Made by a program: the position numbers and the translations under genes. A stretch of DNA of 64,000 nt, from contig NZ_JAACJS010000002.1 in NCBI RefSeq assembly GCF_009939005.1, forward strand, positions 836,646 through 900,645, written 5' to 3'. The stretch comes from Sediminibacterium roseum. GTDB taxonomy: Bacteria; Bacteroidota; Bacteroidia; Chitinophagales; Chitinophagaceae. The notes beneath the pieces are model-generated. The model saw only the letters and a list, made by a program, of their open reading frames with translations. It did not search any database and was not told the DNA's origin. Of this stretch, positions 9,801 to 18,706 are shown piece after piece (position 1 is the stretch's first letter; the number at the start of each line of letters is the position of its first letter).

Positions 9801-10259
9801 TATACGGCTTACCAGGATAGTTACCAGCAGGGGCAGGTGCTCCTACAGCTGCCAACCCTGTCGGAAGGGGTGCACACCATACGCATCAAAGCATGGGATG
9901 TGGCCAATAATTCAAGTGAGGTGGTATTGACCTTTACGGTAGTGAAGCAGGAAAAGCTTTCTATCACCAACGTGCGCAATTTTCCCAACCCGTTCAATGT
10001 TACCACCACGTTTGCCTTTGAGCACAACCAACCGGCTACCGACCTGTATGTAACCATCAACATTTACAACAACGGCGGGGCACTGGTGCGGCAGATCAAA
10101 AAAGTAGTAAACACGGGCGGCACACGCAATTGCCAGATAAATTGGAGCGGCGACAGCCAATCAGGTGCAAAACTGGCAAAAGGTGTATATATTTACAAAA
10201 TAATAGTTGTTGCCGGCGGTGCAAAAACCGAAAACGCCCAACAACTGATCGTATTCTAA
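6843..10259 (+). CDS. porU: Type IX secretion system sortase PorU (C25 peptidase)
   Basis: PorU removes the C-terminal signal of T9SS cargo at the cell surface and attaches the cargo to lipopolysaccharide. This 1138-residue protein begins with a signal peptide (cut near residue 20, ATAQ). An N-terminal beta-rich region carries WYRIGIKQEGVYKVD, and the gingipain-like C25 domain spans about residues 395-770. The likely catalytic pair is His648 in NYTGHGSYS and Cys682 in ITASCDF. Beyond the peptidase lie Ig-like modules and a C-terminal FPNPFN-containing region ending in GVYIYKIIV, as in FlgD-like/CTD folds. It is immediately upstream of porV, its outer-membrane anchor. The normal length and both catalytic residues suggest an active enzyme. 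Confidence 0.93.
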   Translation: MKGWAIFLCFLPVFVQKATAQRVYAPNSVLATGNWYRIGIKQEGVYKVDVAQLSALGIPTGNLPSASIRLYGNGGGMIDENNASPRPDDLFENPVEMVDGGDGIFNGNDYFLFYAPGPHRWLKDSVNAGFRHKKNLYADTCYYFITTGGAGKRIPLRPVTPAITVSINTYDDHYFYETDLVNFLNSGKEWYGEEFNLNAGGSATRNFPVEWAGLVTSQPVTLVTNLASRSVGAPGNFTVRLNGTPVQTYNLPAVNGGLLDAYASAAEQRTASAVSQGLLNVTITYTPTAAGAKGWLNWFEILGRRNLAVSGNAQLFFRDWQSVSPGAVAGFTIANAGAATSVWEVTDPLQPVKMNASGNNAQTIFENDASRLREYVAFSNTNAMAPLAMGKIANQDLHHGSAADLIIITHPSLLSEAQRLAQFHVQRNGYQTVTATTEQVYNEFSGGSPDPGALRDFVKMYFDRAASAPSQRPKYLLLFGSGSYDYRYRTTGNANLVPVYESVSSLEPLLTYTTDDFFGLLDHTDDINRDDPNETIDIGIGRIPARTLLEAKTMVDKIIHYHDTASLGAWRNQSVFVADDQDANLHLDDAENVSAAAHVANPLINQYKVYLDAYPVVSSNGGARYPVVNDEIVNQVFKGALVLNYTGHGSYSRLAEEAVVTQEELNRFRNPDKLPLFITASCDFAPHDDPSKNSLGAGILTGSANGAIALLTTTRLVFAASNRIINENYMQIGLKALPGGQYMTLGESVRQTKNYTSSTTGDLLNNRKFTLLGDPAMRIAFPELRLRLTEMNGSPITGSDTLRALQKYTFTGIVTDGNGNPVTDFNGTLRPTVFDKQQTVKTLGNNPSSPVTGFNQQASVLYKGNATVANGRFSFSFIVPKDINYQSGRGRICLYADDGRRDANGVDTDFFVGGIGAGIPDNAGPIIKPYLNDERFMDGGLTHENPVLLVKLSDTSGINTSGNGIGHDITAVIDGDERNVLVLNNFYTAYQDSYQQGQVLLQLPTLSEGVHTIRIKAWDVANNSSEVVLTFTVVKQEKLSITNVRNFPNPFNVTTTFAFEHNQPATDLYVTINIYNNGGALVRQIKKVVNTGGTRNCQINWSGDSQSGAKLAKGVYIYKIIVVAGGAKTENAQQLIVF

Positions 10260-10474
10260 ATCGTCTGAATGGTTTGATCTCTACTCATTATTAAGGTTTT
10301 TTACTTAATCGTTTTAACTAATATCATTGTATTACCTTTAGATCCGGTTTCGGGAGGGTCTGAGCAAACCAAGGCTGACTGGGAAAAGGTTCGCTATCTT
10401 TTTTCTTACGGCAAGCGGTTGTGGTAATTTGATGCTCTATTACATTATTAAATTAAAAATCAAATTCTATTTTG

Positions 10475-11647
10475 ATGAGTCCGATCGCTAAAAAGGTAAT
10501 GACAGGGTTTGCCGCCCTTGTATTTTTCGCAGGAACCGTTCAGGCACAAGATTCGATCAATATTGTTTCCACGGCCGTTCCGTTCCTTCGTATTTCGCCC
10601 GATGCCCGCGCAGGCGGTATGGGTGATCTTGCCATCGCCACTTCTCCAGACGCAAATGCGCCGTTCTATAACCTCGCAAAAGTTCCTTTCGCAAAGAAAA
10701 ATGCAGCCATTGCGCTCAACTACACGCCGTGGTTGAAGGATCTGGGGTTAACGGATGTTTACCTAGCCAGTCTCGCAGCCTATTACAAACTGAGCGACCA
10801 GGATGCGATCTCAACTTCGCTTCGCTTTTTCAGTCTAGGTAACATACAGTTAACGGATTACTCCGGAAACATACTCAATACGGTTAAGCCAAGTGAGTTT
10901 TCCATAGATGCCGGCTATTCACGTGTGATCAACAGTAAACTCAGTATTGGCGTGGCTTTGCGTTACATCAATTCAAGACTGGTGGTGGGCGATGTGGGAA
11001 CAGGTGTTGTATACAAGGCAGGCACATCGGTTGCCGGCGATGTATCGCTTTATTACAACGGGCTCGACGACCAGGGTTCAGGTCTCGCATGGGGCGCCGT
11101 TCTTTCAAACCTCGGCGCAAAGATTGGATATACCAACGATTCGCGTAACAAGGATTACATCCCGGCGAACCTGGGCATCGGCGCAACCTATACTTCGGCG
11201 ATCAATGAAAGCAATAAGATCACTTTCGGGCTGGATGTAAACAAACTGCTTGTTCCAACAGCGCCCTCTGCTACAGGAACGTATTCGGTTGATTCGGCAC
11301 GACTCGCAGAATACCGTTCCACCAGCCTGATCTCGAGCTGGTTCAAATCGTTCAGCGATGGAACCAACCAGTTGAATTCACTCACTGCATCATTGGGTGC
11401 GGAGTATGCATACAACGAGCAGTTCTTTGTTCGCGCAGGGTATTTTTATGAGAACAAAAACCGCGGAAACCGCAAATTTTTCTCAGTGGGCGCGGGCTTT
11501 AACATGGATCAACTGAACATCAATTTCTCTTATCTTGTTCCTTCCGGAAGCGGCGTAACAAGGAATCCCTTGTCAAATACCTTGCGTTTCGGAATCGTAT
11601 TTAACCTCGGCGGCGCCTCGGAAAGCGGCGGAGTGGGCAGCAAATAA
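10475..11647 (+). CDS. porV: Type IX secretion outer membrane protein PorV (LptO)
   Basis: PorV is the outer-membrane beta-barrel that carries T9SS cargo from the translocon to PorU. The 390-residue protein has a signal peptide (cut near TVQA-Q, residue 24). It has the family opening [19 protein letters not shown] and [10 protein letters not shown], then alternating beta strands that close with [11 protein letters not shown] near the C-terminus. The ATG at 10475 is chosen over the TTG at 10472. It follows porU by about 215 bp in the same direction, the usual pairing in this phylum. The gap has no clear promoter or terminator, so co-transcription is possible. Confidence 0.93.
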   Translation: MSPIAKKVMTGFAALVFFAGTVQAQDSINIVSTAVPFLRISPDARAGGMGDLAIATSPDANAPFYNLAKVPFAKKNAAIALNYTPWLKDLGLTDVYLASLAAYYKLSDQDAISTSLRFFSLGNIQLTDYSGNILNTVKPSEFSIDAGYSRVINSKLSIGVALRYINSRLVVGDVGTGVVYKAGTSVAGDVSLYYNGLDDQGSGLAWGAVLSNLGAKIGYTNDSRNKDYIPANLGIGATYTSAINESNKITFGLDVNKLLVPTAPSATGTYSVDSARLAEYRSTSLISSWFKSFSDGTNQLNSLTASLGAEYAYNEQFFVRAGYFYENKNRGNRKFFSVGAGFNMDQLNINFSYLVPSGSGVTRNPLSNTLRFGIVFNLGGASESGGVGSK

Positions 11648-11681
11648 ACCAACGGCATCTGATCATTTTTATCAAAAGAAT

Positions 11682-12158
11682 ATGGGTTTACGGATAGGCT
11701 ATGGCATCGATTTTCACCAGCTTGTTACAGGGCGCGAGCTGTTTATAGGCGGCGTAAAAATTCCACACGACAAAGGCGCCCTTGGCCACAGCGACGCCGA
11801 TGTGCTGCTGCACGCCATTTGCGATGCCCTGCTGGGCGCGGCCTGCCTGGGCGATATCGGTGTTCACTTCCCGGATACTTCGGCGGAGTTCAAGAACATC
11901 GACAGCAAGATCCTGCTTGCCAAAACCAATGAACTGATCAAAAAAGAAGGCTATTCCATCGTCAATATCGATTCAACGCTTTGCCTGGAAGCGCCCAAGA
12001 TCAAACCTTACGTGGCGCAGATGCAGCAAACCATTGCCGGGGTGCTCGGTATTTCTGTGAAAGATATTTCCATCAAAGCCACCACCACTGAAACCATGGG
12101 TTTCGTGGGGCGCAAAGAAGGGCTCGTGGCACATGCAGCGTGCCTGATCCAATCCTGA
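11682..12158 (+). CDS. ispF: 2-C-methyl-D-erythritol 2,4-cyclodiphosphate synthase IspF
   Basis: IspF cyclises CDP-methylerythritol phosphate in the MEP route to isoprenoids. The 158-residue length is standard. The metal site is visible as Asp10 and His12 in GIDFH and His44 in LLHAI, with the GHSDADV loop in front of it. The substrate-binding ETMGF and the closing GLVAHA are also present. It follows porV by 34 bp and may share its transcript. The pairing with T9SS genes is positional and does not point to a shared pathway. Confidence 0.97.
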   Translation: MGLRIGYGIDFHQLVTGRELFIGGVKIPHDKGALGHSDADVLLHAICDALLGAACLGDIGVHFPDTSAEFKNIDSKILLAKTNELIKKEGYSIVNIDSTLCLEAPKIKPYVAQMQQTIAGVLGISVKDISIKATTTETMGFVGRKEGLVAHAACLIQS

Positions 12159-12529
12159 CAATATCCCAAAACCACAACCCGCCGCGGAACAATATTGCGC
12201 GCTGATTTCCGTTGTGTAGTAATCCATATCCAGGCAAACTTTCGTACGCTTTCAACCGTTATGATACAGCGGAAGACAGCACCTTATATGCCGGACTGCC
12301 GGGCCGGGAACCGTGAATCGCGGATCATGAACCGATGATCCATTTCAAGAACGATGATCCGGGGCCGGCAACAGGGCATCCAGGTTAATAAATATTATCT
12401 TACGTACCTATATTAAGACTAAATTTGAGCGGTTGATCACGACCACTTTGTGAGTGAGATAGGCCATGCCATGCCCCGTCGATAAATTTATCCAATCATT
12501 TCATTTTCAACTGTTTCCGTAGAGCGTGT
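12159..12529. other. 371-bp non-coding gap before the glycan locus
   Basis: No coding frame is convincing here. The visible features are a short inverted repeat GGATCAT (12322-12328) / ATGATCC (12335-12341) with a third half-site ATGATCC at 12354-12360, GC-rich CCGGGCCGG-type tracts around 12298-12308, and a -7-like box at 12420. The half-sites lie about 60-100 bp upstream of that box, where an activator or repressor could bind; this is inference. Confidence 0.5.
12420..12427 (+). promoter_or_regulatory. Candidate -7 box for the glycan operon
   Basis: TAAATTTG fits TAnnTTTG exactly and lies 102 bp upstream of the first gene of the glycan locus. No TTG is present at the expected 19-21 bp spacing, so it may need an activator or may be chance. 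Confidence 0.4.
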
Positions 12530-14281
12530 ATGGAAAAGGGCACACTGAAAAAATTACTGTTCATTGTTGAAAGTCCGTTCAGAAAAAAAGCGGCTGTTCT
12601 ACAGGTATACCTGTTGATAGGCGTATTGTTTGAATCGGTAGGGCTTGGCCTGATCATTCCGCTGGTCCAGGTGATCATGGACCCCAAAGGTTCGGAGCAA
12701 AGTATTGTGATCAGGATCATCAGGAAAATAACAGGCGATATAGGCACACAGCAACTTGTGTTGGCGGTGCTCGTGGCTTTTGTTTTGTTCTACGTGATCA
12801 AAACCGTATTCCTTTCGTTCCTCGTTTTGAAACAGTCGGAATTTACGCAGGGATTATCCAGAAATGTTTCTTCCCGTTTGTACAAAGGATATCTATTTCA
12901 ACCCTATGCTTTTTTCCTCGACAAGAATTCCGGTGTACTGATGAAGAACATCACTACCGAGATCAGCGCCTTTACAGCCTTTGTGCAGGCGGTCATGTAT
13001 ATGCAGGTTGAACTTTCAGTGCTCGCGGGCATTGTTGTGACCCTGTTTTACCTGCAACCCGTTGGCGCTTTGATCATCTTTGCGTTTGTTGGCGGTGTGA
13101 GCTACCTGCTGTTCAGTTTTTCGAAGAGAAGGATCTCTGTCTGGGGTAAAGAAAGACAGCTATACGATGGTCTGCGTTCCAAAAATCTATCGCAGGGGCT
13201 AACGGGTATTGCGGAGCTTAAACTCTTTCACAAAGAGAATTTCTTCCTGGGCAAATACGATGCATTCAATAAATCATTTTACAGCTCACAACGGCGCGTT
13301 CAGTTTATTCAGCAGGTGCAGCGGTTTTACCTTGAGCTGGTGCTGATCGTAAGCATCGTACTCATTGCCCTCGTGGTGATCCTGCAGGGAAAATCGGTTT
13401 CAACCATACTGCCCTCGCTGAGCGTATTTCTTTTCGCTGCGCTGCGGTTGCTGCCGTCATCCAACAGGGTGATCTCAAACCTGCAGCAGATGCGCTATCA
13501 CAAACCTGCGATAGACCTGGTGTACAACGAATTCAAAACATTCGAAAAAGAAAACAGGGAAGTGCCATCCGGCTTGCCTACTGTTAAAAAGATCCATTCG
13601 GAGATCAGGTTGCAGAATATCTCTTTCGATTATCCCGGCGCAACAAAGAAAGCACTCGACGATATCAACCTCACCATTCCCGTAGGTTCTGTAACAGGCA
13701 TCATCGGCCAAAGCGGTTCGGGAAAAACAACTTTGGTGAATGTGCTCACAGGATTGCTGCAGTCTTCATCAGGAAAAATAATGCTCGATGATACAGACAT
13801 CACCCACAAAACATACGAACTGCAGAAATTCATCGGTTATGTTCCGCAGCATATTTTTTTAGTGGATGACACGTTGAAGAACAACATCGCCTTTGGTATC
13901 CCGGAAGAGCAGAAAGATGAACAACGCCTTCGTTTTGTGATCGATGCCGCGCAGCTTAATGAGGTTGTTGAGAATGCTTCTGAAGGACTCGACACGATCG
14001 TGGGAGAGCGCGGCATCAAATTATCCGGTGGGCAAAGACAACGGATCGGCATCGCGCGTGCACTGTACAACGATCCGTCTGTTTTAATTCTTGATGAAGG
14101 AACGAGTGCACTTGATACCGAAACAGAAAACTATATCATGGAATCGGTGGCGCATTTGAAAGGGAAACTGACGATCATATTGGTTGCGCATCGCTATTCA
14201 ACACTTCATTTCGCGGACGTGGTATATAAAATGCAAAACGGTGCTATCGTTGCAAAAGGCAAACTTGAAGAACTGGCATAA
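12530..14281 (+). CDS. MsbA/PglK-type ABC transporter (membrane and ATPase domains fused)
   Basis: This 583-residue protein has a type-1 exporter membrane domain with about six helices in residues 20-310 and an ATPase domain from about 350. Walker A GQSGSGKTT is at 393-401, the signature LSGGQRQRIG starts at 498, Walker B ends in Asp522-Glu523 (LILDEGTSALD), and the H-loop reads LVAHRYST. Such homodimeric half-transporters flip lipid A or lipid-linked oligosaccharides. It opens the glycan locus, and no Wzx-like flippase was recognised in the window. It is therefore the best candidate for moving the lipid-linked glycan across the inner membrane, like PglK. MsbA-like lipid transport remains an alternative. 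Confidence 0.88.
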   Translation: MEKGTLKKLLFIVESPFRKKAAVLQVYLLIGVLFESVGLGLIIPLVQVIMDPKGSEQSIVIRIIRKITGDIGTQQLVLAVLVAFVLFYVIKTVFLSFLVLKQSEFTQGLSRNVSSRLYKGYLFQPYAFFLDKNSGVLMKNITTEISAFTAFVQAVMYMQVELSVLAGIVVTLFYLQPVGALIIFAFVGGVSYLLFSFSKRRISVWGKERQLYDGLRSKNLSQGLTGIAELKLFHKENFFLGKYDAFNKSFYSSQRRVQFIQQVQRFYLELVLIVSIVLIALVVILQGKSVSTILPSLSVFLFAALRLLPSSNRVISNLQQMRYHKPAIDLVYNEFKTFEKENREVPSGLPTVKKIHSEIRLQNISFDYPGATKKALDDINLTIPVGSVTGIIGQSGSGKTTLVNVLTGLLQSSSGKIMLDDTDITHKTYELQKFIGYVPQHIFLVDDTLKNNIAFGIPEEQKDEQRLRFVIDAAQLNEVVENASEGLDTIVGERGIKLSGGQRQRIGIARALYNDPSVLILDEGTSALDTETENYIMESVAHLKGKLTIILVAHRYSTLHFADVVYKMQNGAIVAKGKLEELA

Positions 14282-14349
14282 CAGGCTTGAGCGTTTTATA
14301 AATTCCAGTTACAGCGTACCAGTCCAATTCATACACTTTGTAATCCTGA

Positions 14350-15264
14350 ATGAAAAAAAAGATATTATTCACCGGAGGGTCGGGTTTGCTGGCCACCAAC
14401 TGGGCGCTCGCGATTGCGGACGAGTTCGAGGTGTTTGCCGGGCTCCACAACAAAATGATCGCGCTGCCGGGTGTTGAGGCATTGGTGATCGATATGGAAA
14501 GCGTAGAAGCTTTTGCTGAAACACTCAAGGTGGTCCATCCTGATGTTGTTATTCATTGCGCCAGCCTGACTACTGTGGAGGGTTGTGAATCTGATCCCGG
14601 CCTTGCAGAACACACCAATATTGATCTGGCTGTTAATGTTGCACTGGCTTGTAAGCAATACAATGTCCGGTTCGTAAATATCTGTACGGATCACCTGTTC
14701 GCCGGTAAAAAGCCGTTGGCCACAGAATCAGATCCCGTGGAACCACTGAACGAATACGGCCGTACGAAAGCATTGGCGGAGCAGAAAATACTGGAAGTGT
14801 CTGAGGACTTCCTTTCGATCCGTACCAATTTTTATGGGTGGGGAACGACGTACAGGCATTCTTTCAGCGACAGCATTCTTTCTGCATTGAGAAATGGAAA
14901 GAATATTTCTCTGTTTGACGACATTCACTATACGCCGGTGCTGATCGAAACACTTGCGCATGTTGTGATGATACTGATCGAAAAAAATGCAAAAGGAATT
15001 TACAATGTCGTTGGCAATGAACGCATTTCGAAATACGAATTCGGGATGCGGGTGGCTTCGGTCTTTGGATTGAACGACTCGCTGATCACGCCTTCCAGTT
15101 TTGCCGACAGGAAAGACCTTGTTCAGCGCCCTTTAGATCTCAGTCTTTCCAACAAAAAAGCAGTGGCCTTCGTCGGCGCAGATTTTGGGAACATCGATGA
15201 CGATATCAGGAGATTGCAAAAGCAGGAACAGGATGGTTTCGCAAACACCATAAAAAACATTTGA
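14350..15264 (+). CDS. RmlD-like NAD(P)-dependent sugar reductase (extended SDR)
   Basis: The 304-residue protein has the Rossmann motif TGGSGLLATNW near the N-terminus, DVVIHCASLTTVEGCE, and a catalytic pattern NICTDHLF followed by Tyr-Lys in EYGRTKALAE. These are typical of dTDP-4-dehydrorhamnose reductase (RmlD). The family reduces a 4-keto nucleotide sugar in the cytoplasm. No RmlA, RmlB or RmlC occurs in the window, so the substrate need not be dTDP-linked. It lies 68 bp after the ABC transporter and its stop is in the same frame as, and 3 nt before, the start of the next gene. Confidence 0.8.
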   Translation: MKKKILFTGGSGLLATNWALAIADEFEVFAGLHNKMIALPGVEALVIDMESVEAFAETLKVVHPDVVIHCASLTTVEGCESDPGLAEHTNIDLAVNVALACKQYNVRFVNICTDHLFAGKKPLATESDPVEPLNEYGRTKALAEQKILEVSEDFLSIRTNFYGWGTTYRHSFSDSILSALRNGKNISLFDDIHYTPVLIETLAHVVMILIEKNAKGIYNVVGNERISKYEFGMRVASVFGLNDSLITPSSFADRKDLVQRPLDLSLSNKKAVAFVGADFGNIDDDIRRLQKQEQDGFANTIKNI

Positions 15265-15267
15265 TCC

Positions 15268-16305
15268 TTGCCGCAAGCCGTAACCGGAAAAAAGATTGAC
15301 ACCTTACTGATCATCCGCGGGTTACTTGCCATTGCAGTGGTAGTATTTCATTCAGCCACGATGCACGAGAATACCACGGCATTCATCAATATCCCCGGCA
15401 GAACGGCGGTATGGATGTTCTTTGGTATTTCGGGATATGTGATCGGTTACGGATTTTTTACAGAACGTTACCAGTTCACCAAAAAAGACCTTGGCGTTTT
15501 TTACCTGAACCGGTTTTTAAGGATATACCCTTTGTTCCTACTGTTATCGTTGCTCGCATGGATAACAGGGTCGTTGGCCAGCGGACAATCTTCCCTTCAT
15601 TTTAAGGATGTTCTCCCGCAACTGCTCATGTTCCAGTTCAACCACGATTACATGTTCAGCCGGGTATTCTGGACCCTGGGCATTGAGGTACAGTTTTACA
15701 TCATCGCGCCTTTGCTGGCGGCTTTTATCATGGGAAGGTTCCCGTATAAATGGTTTCTGCTGGCAGGTGTATATTTTTTGTTTGTTTGCTGGGTTCCGTT
15801 TGCATTTTATTTATTCGGGCAAAGTTTCGACGGGCGCAACCTCCCGGCCAACCTTTCTCATTTTTTCATCGGCATGCTCGCATGTAAATTGATGCTTGAG
15901 AAAAAACTGCCGGCCATAAACAAGGCATTGCTTATAATAATCATATTGGCATTGCTGGCCGTTACCAATTACCTGTACGCGCACCATATCGATTATTACT
16001 GGACCGCCGGTTCCGTAACGATCGACTTTATCATCCTTCTTTGTGTTTTGCTGCACAAGGAAGTTTCAGGTACAACCTATGGCAGTAAAAATTACCTGTT
16101 GCGCGCGTTCTCATTTTTAGGGGTGATATCGTATGGTGTGTATGCATGGCACCCGTATTTTATACAATACACGCCGCAGATCGAAAGAAAAACACTAATC
16201 CTGATCCTGGTATCGGTATCCGCCGCATTTCTTTCTTATCAATTCGTTGAAAAACCGGTACTTTCTTTAAAAGGAAAAAGAAGAAAAGCAGGATTCGGCA
16301 ATTGA
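15268..16305 (+). CDS. Acyltransferase 3 family membrane protein (sugar O-acyltransferase)
   Basis: The protein has about 345 residues and about ten hydrophobic segments. It carries the acyltransferase-3 signature at its start (IDTLLIIRGLLAIAVVVFHS) followed by FFGISGYVI and FYLNRFLRIYPLF. Family members such as OafA O-acetylate surface sugars, taking acyl groups from acyl-CoA across the membrane. The start is TTG at 15268. The preceding gene's TGA (15262-15264) is in the same frame, which rules out any longer form, and the next Met would delete the signature. The acceptor sugar is not predictable. A Lys/Arg-rich tail ends the protein. Confidence 0.87.
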   Translation: MPQAVTGKKIDTLLIIRGLLAIAVVVFHSATMHENTTAFINIPGRTAVWMFFGISGYVIGYGFFTERYQFTKKDLGVFYLNRFLRIYPLFLLLSLLAWITGSLASGQSSLHFKDVLPQLLMFQFNHDYMFSRVFWTLGIEVQFYIIAPLLAAFIMGRFPYKWFLLAGVYFLFVCWVPFAFYLFGQSFDGRNLPANLSHFFIGMLACKLMLEKKLPAINKALLIIIILALLAVTNYLYAHHIDYYWTAGSVTIDFIILLCVLLHKEVSGTTYGSKNYLLRAFSFLGVISYGVYAWHPYFIQYTPQIERKTLILILVSVSAAFLSYQFVEKPVLSLKGKRRKAGFGN

Positions 16306-16324
16306 ACATTGCCAACACCAGATC

Positions 16325-17956
16325 ATGACAGGATTGCTTGCGAAACTTTTTGGTTGTTCGTTTGATGCATTGGATGCATACAAAAAAACAGGTGCGTTTG
16401 AAGAATGGGTGAGCGCGAAAAACAAGATCAACCTGGAGATGAACACGCTGGTCTTTACGCATCTCTCCAACGCGAGAGCCGGCGAAAACGCTCAGGCGCA
16501 GCAGTTTTACGTTGATGCGGTTTCTTCGCTGCTGAAAAAACACTATACCCGCCGGCTGAAAATATACAATGCGGTAAAACAGCGGCAACTGTTTGTCATC
16601 ACCTGTGTTTTGATCGCATGGGTTGATACGTTGGCCAGGCTTTTGCTGTCGCTGAGCAGGTTTCAATACCGTTTTTTTTTACAGAATGAAGTGAAAGTTG
16701 CTGAAACGGATGTCTGCATCCGATTTCCCATGCACGCTTTTTCTTATGAAGCGGGTTCGGTTTCGCATTCAAGGTCGTTTGCCGAGTTCCTGGTGTCGGT
16801 AGAATACGCCGGCCTTGGGTTTCAGCACATGTTGAGTGTTGATGAGTATGAAAGGGCGAGCAAAAAACACGAACGGGGAAGACCAGGTGATTTTGTTCAA
16901 CCGGATGTTTACCCGCACGAGCCGGCGCTACTGGTAAGAACAAAACAAAGCTTTGGAAAAGCGGCCGCTGAATTTAGGTCGGTCCGCGGCTCATTCCGGA
17001 ACATGATCGCGCGGCGTAATTTGTTTTTGCTGCAGGAATACTTCAGCCAGTACCATGTATCAAAAAAATATGTTTCGGTTTTTGAACAGTTGGAACAAAG
17101 GAAGGTAAGCGTACGCAGGATCTATGTCATGTCGTTTTTCGATATCGGCCTGCTGAAATACGGTTCTGTTTACAACGACCGCATCCGCGTTTTTTCTTAC
17201 AGCCAGAATCTATTTGTACCGCCGGCCACCGCCATTTCTGCGGCTTTGCTAACGGGTGTGATGGATGTTACGTTAAAGCAGGCTTTCGAGGAATGCGAAA
17301 CGTTGCTTTTCTCCTATTACACACACAACCACATTGGCCTTACGGAACACAGCTATGCGTTGAATTATTTTAAATCGCTCATCAACCGTGAATTTGGTTT
17401 GTCGCTCCCGGTGAATTTAAACCGTTTGAAAAGCGAGCCCGCCAATGGGAGCTATGAATCGTTGTTCAATATTGAGATCAATGATACTATCAAAAACATC
17501 ATGCTATTCGATGTTCCTAATGAGTCGACTGAAAGGGGAATCGCCAGGACATCAGTGGGAGACAAGGCAGCGAGCGAAGAAATTGTCAGGGCATTTTACA
17601 ACGATATCGTTTCCCTCGCGATGAAATACAATTGCAGGATGCTGTTGAAACCGAAATATTCATTGTCGTCTCCCGATTTCCCTGCATCCTACACAGCGTT
17701 GCTCAGGGAAGTGCAGGAAAAGGCAGGCGACCAGTTTGTTGTGCTCGATCCCTATGTGGCGTTGAATACAGTGGGAGGCAAGATCGACCTGGGGATCAGC
17801 TTTCCTTTCACCTCTACATTTTATACAACGGCAAGTATTTGCAAGCGTTCGGTTTTTTATGCACCCACCAATTTTGAAACAGCATTTGCAAAAGGATTGG
17901 GAACAAAACTGGTACTGGGCAAGGGCGACCTGGAAAACATCATTCAATCATTATAA
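16325..17956 (+). CDS. Putative surface-polysaccharide transferase with a PFTS motif
   Basis: This 543-residue protein has few recognisable features apart from the C-terminal half. LFDVPNESTERG, MLLKPKYSLSSPD and DLGISFPFTSTF resemble the C-terminal nucleotide-binding lobe of GT-B transferases. The PFTS string matches the name-giving motif of a family I recall as 'polysaccharide biosynthesis PFTS motif protein'. Two hydrophobic stretches occur near residues 90-112, so it may be membrane-associated. The reaction of the family is unknown; a glycosyl- or glycerophospho-transferase is plausible. It lies between an acyltransferase and a CmoA-like enzyme, all closely spaced. The annotation rests on the motif and the context. 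Confidence 0.6.
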   Translation: MTGLLAKLFGCSFDALDAYKKTGAFEEWVSAKNKINLEMNTLVFTHLSNARAGENAQAQQFYVDAVSSLLKKHYTRRLKIYNAVKQRQLFVITCVLIAWVDTLARLLLSLSRFQYRFFLQNEVKVAETDVCIRFPMHAFSYEAGSVSHSRSFAEFLVSVEYAGLGFQHMLSVDEYERASKKHERGRPGDFVQPDVYPHEPALLVRTKQSFGKAAAEFRSVRGSFRNMIARRNLFLLQEYFSQYHVSKKYVSVFEQLEQRKVSVRRIYVMSFFDIGLLKYGSVYNDRIRVFSYSQNLFVPPATAISAALLTGVMDVTLKQAFEECETLLFSYYTHNHIGLTEHSYALNYFKSLINREFGLSLPVNLNRLKSEPANGSYESLFNIEINDTIKNIMLFDVPNESTERGIARTSVGDKAASEEIVRAFYNDIVSLAMKYNCRMLLKPKYSLSSPDFPASYTALLREVQEKAGDQFVVLDPYVALNTVGGKIDLGISFPFTSTFYTTASICKRSVFYAPTNFETAFAKGLGTKLVLGKGDLENIIQSL

Positions 17957-17973
17957 TCATTAAACCTTAACAT

Positions 17974-18693
17974 ATGGCAAAGGCAGGCGACAACATTACT
18001 GCAAGCAATGCAAACTGGAAATTTTCCGGGGAGATGGTGGATGCATTTGACGATCATGTATCGAAATCCGTTCCTCTTTACAACGAGGGGCATGCGCAGA
18101 TCTGTCAGTTCAGTGATTATTTCATCAAGAAGGATTCTACAGTGTACGAGTTGGGCTGCTCAACGGGAACGCTCACCTTCAAGCTGTTTAACCACACCAA
18201 CCACAAGCAGGCAAAATTCATAGGTTACGATATTGAAGCGGATATGGTGGCGAAGGCGAATGAAAAACTGGCGACGATCGGCGCAGGCACAAACATCAAG
18301 TTTGAGGCTGCAGACATTACGCTCGTTGATTTTGAGCCGAGCGACCTGGTGGTTTGTTATTACACGCTGCAGTTCGTTCACCCCAAAGAAAGACAGTACC
18401 TGGTGAACCGCATTTACGAAGCGCTGAACTGGGGCGGTGCATTCATACTGTTTGAAAAAGTGCGTTACCCTGATGCTCGCTTCCAGGACATCATCACCAC
18501 TTTGTACAACGATTACAAACTCGAAAGAGGGTATTCATACGAAGAGATCGTTACCAAAACGCGCAGCCTTAAAGGCATACTGGAGCCTTTTTCTTCCAAT
18601 GCAAATGTGGATATGCTGAAACGCGCCGGGTTTGTGGATATATGTTCGATCCAGAAATTTTTGTGTTTCGAAGGTTTTTTGGCCATCAAATAA
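17974..18693 (+). CDS. CmoA-like (carboxy-SAM synthase family) SAM enzyme
   Basis: The 239-residue protein reads as a CmoA relative along its whole length, not only in the SAM motif. It has YELGCSTGT at 58-66 (CmoA: YDLGCSLGA), then YYTLQFVHPKERQ, RIYEALNWGGAFILFEK, and RSL near residues 197-199, followed by LKRAGF. CmoA makes carboxy-S-adenosylmethionine from SAM and prephenate for tRNA wobble modification. Its carboxylate-binding Arg199 (numbering from memory) corresponds here to Arg197. A copy inside a glycan locus next to a sugar O-methyltransferase suggests a role in sugar modification. The usual CmoB partner is absent from the window. It could equally be a plain methyltransferase derived from this family. 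Confidence 0.7.
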   Translation: MAKAGDNITASNANWKFSGEMVDAFDDHVSKSVPLYNEGHAQICQFSDYFIKKDSTVYELGCSTGTLTFKLFNHTNHKQAKFIGYDIEADMVAKANEKLATIGAGTNIKFEAADITLVDFEPSDLVVCYYTLQFVHPKERQYLVNRIYEALNWGGAFILFEKVRYPDARFQDIITTLYNDYKLERGYSYEEIVTKTRSLKGILEPFSSNANVDMLKRAGFVDICSIQKFLCFEGFLAIK

Positions 18694-18706
18694 TTTCATT
18701 CTTACA

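Noticed and set aside
10331..10341. TACCTTTA between porU and porV as a porV promoter
   Set aside because: The last base of the -7 box is wrong and there is no TTG at a suitable distance.
14327..14337. TACACTTTG before the RmlD-like gene as an internal promoter
   Set aside because: Three bases instead of two separate TA from TTTG, and no -33 TTG was found.
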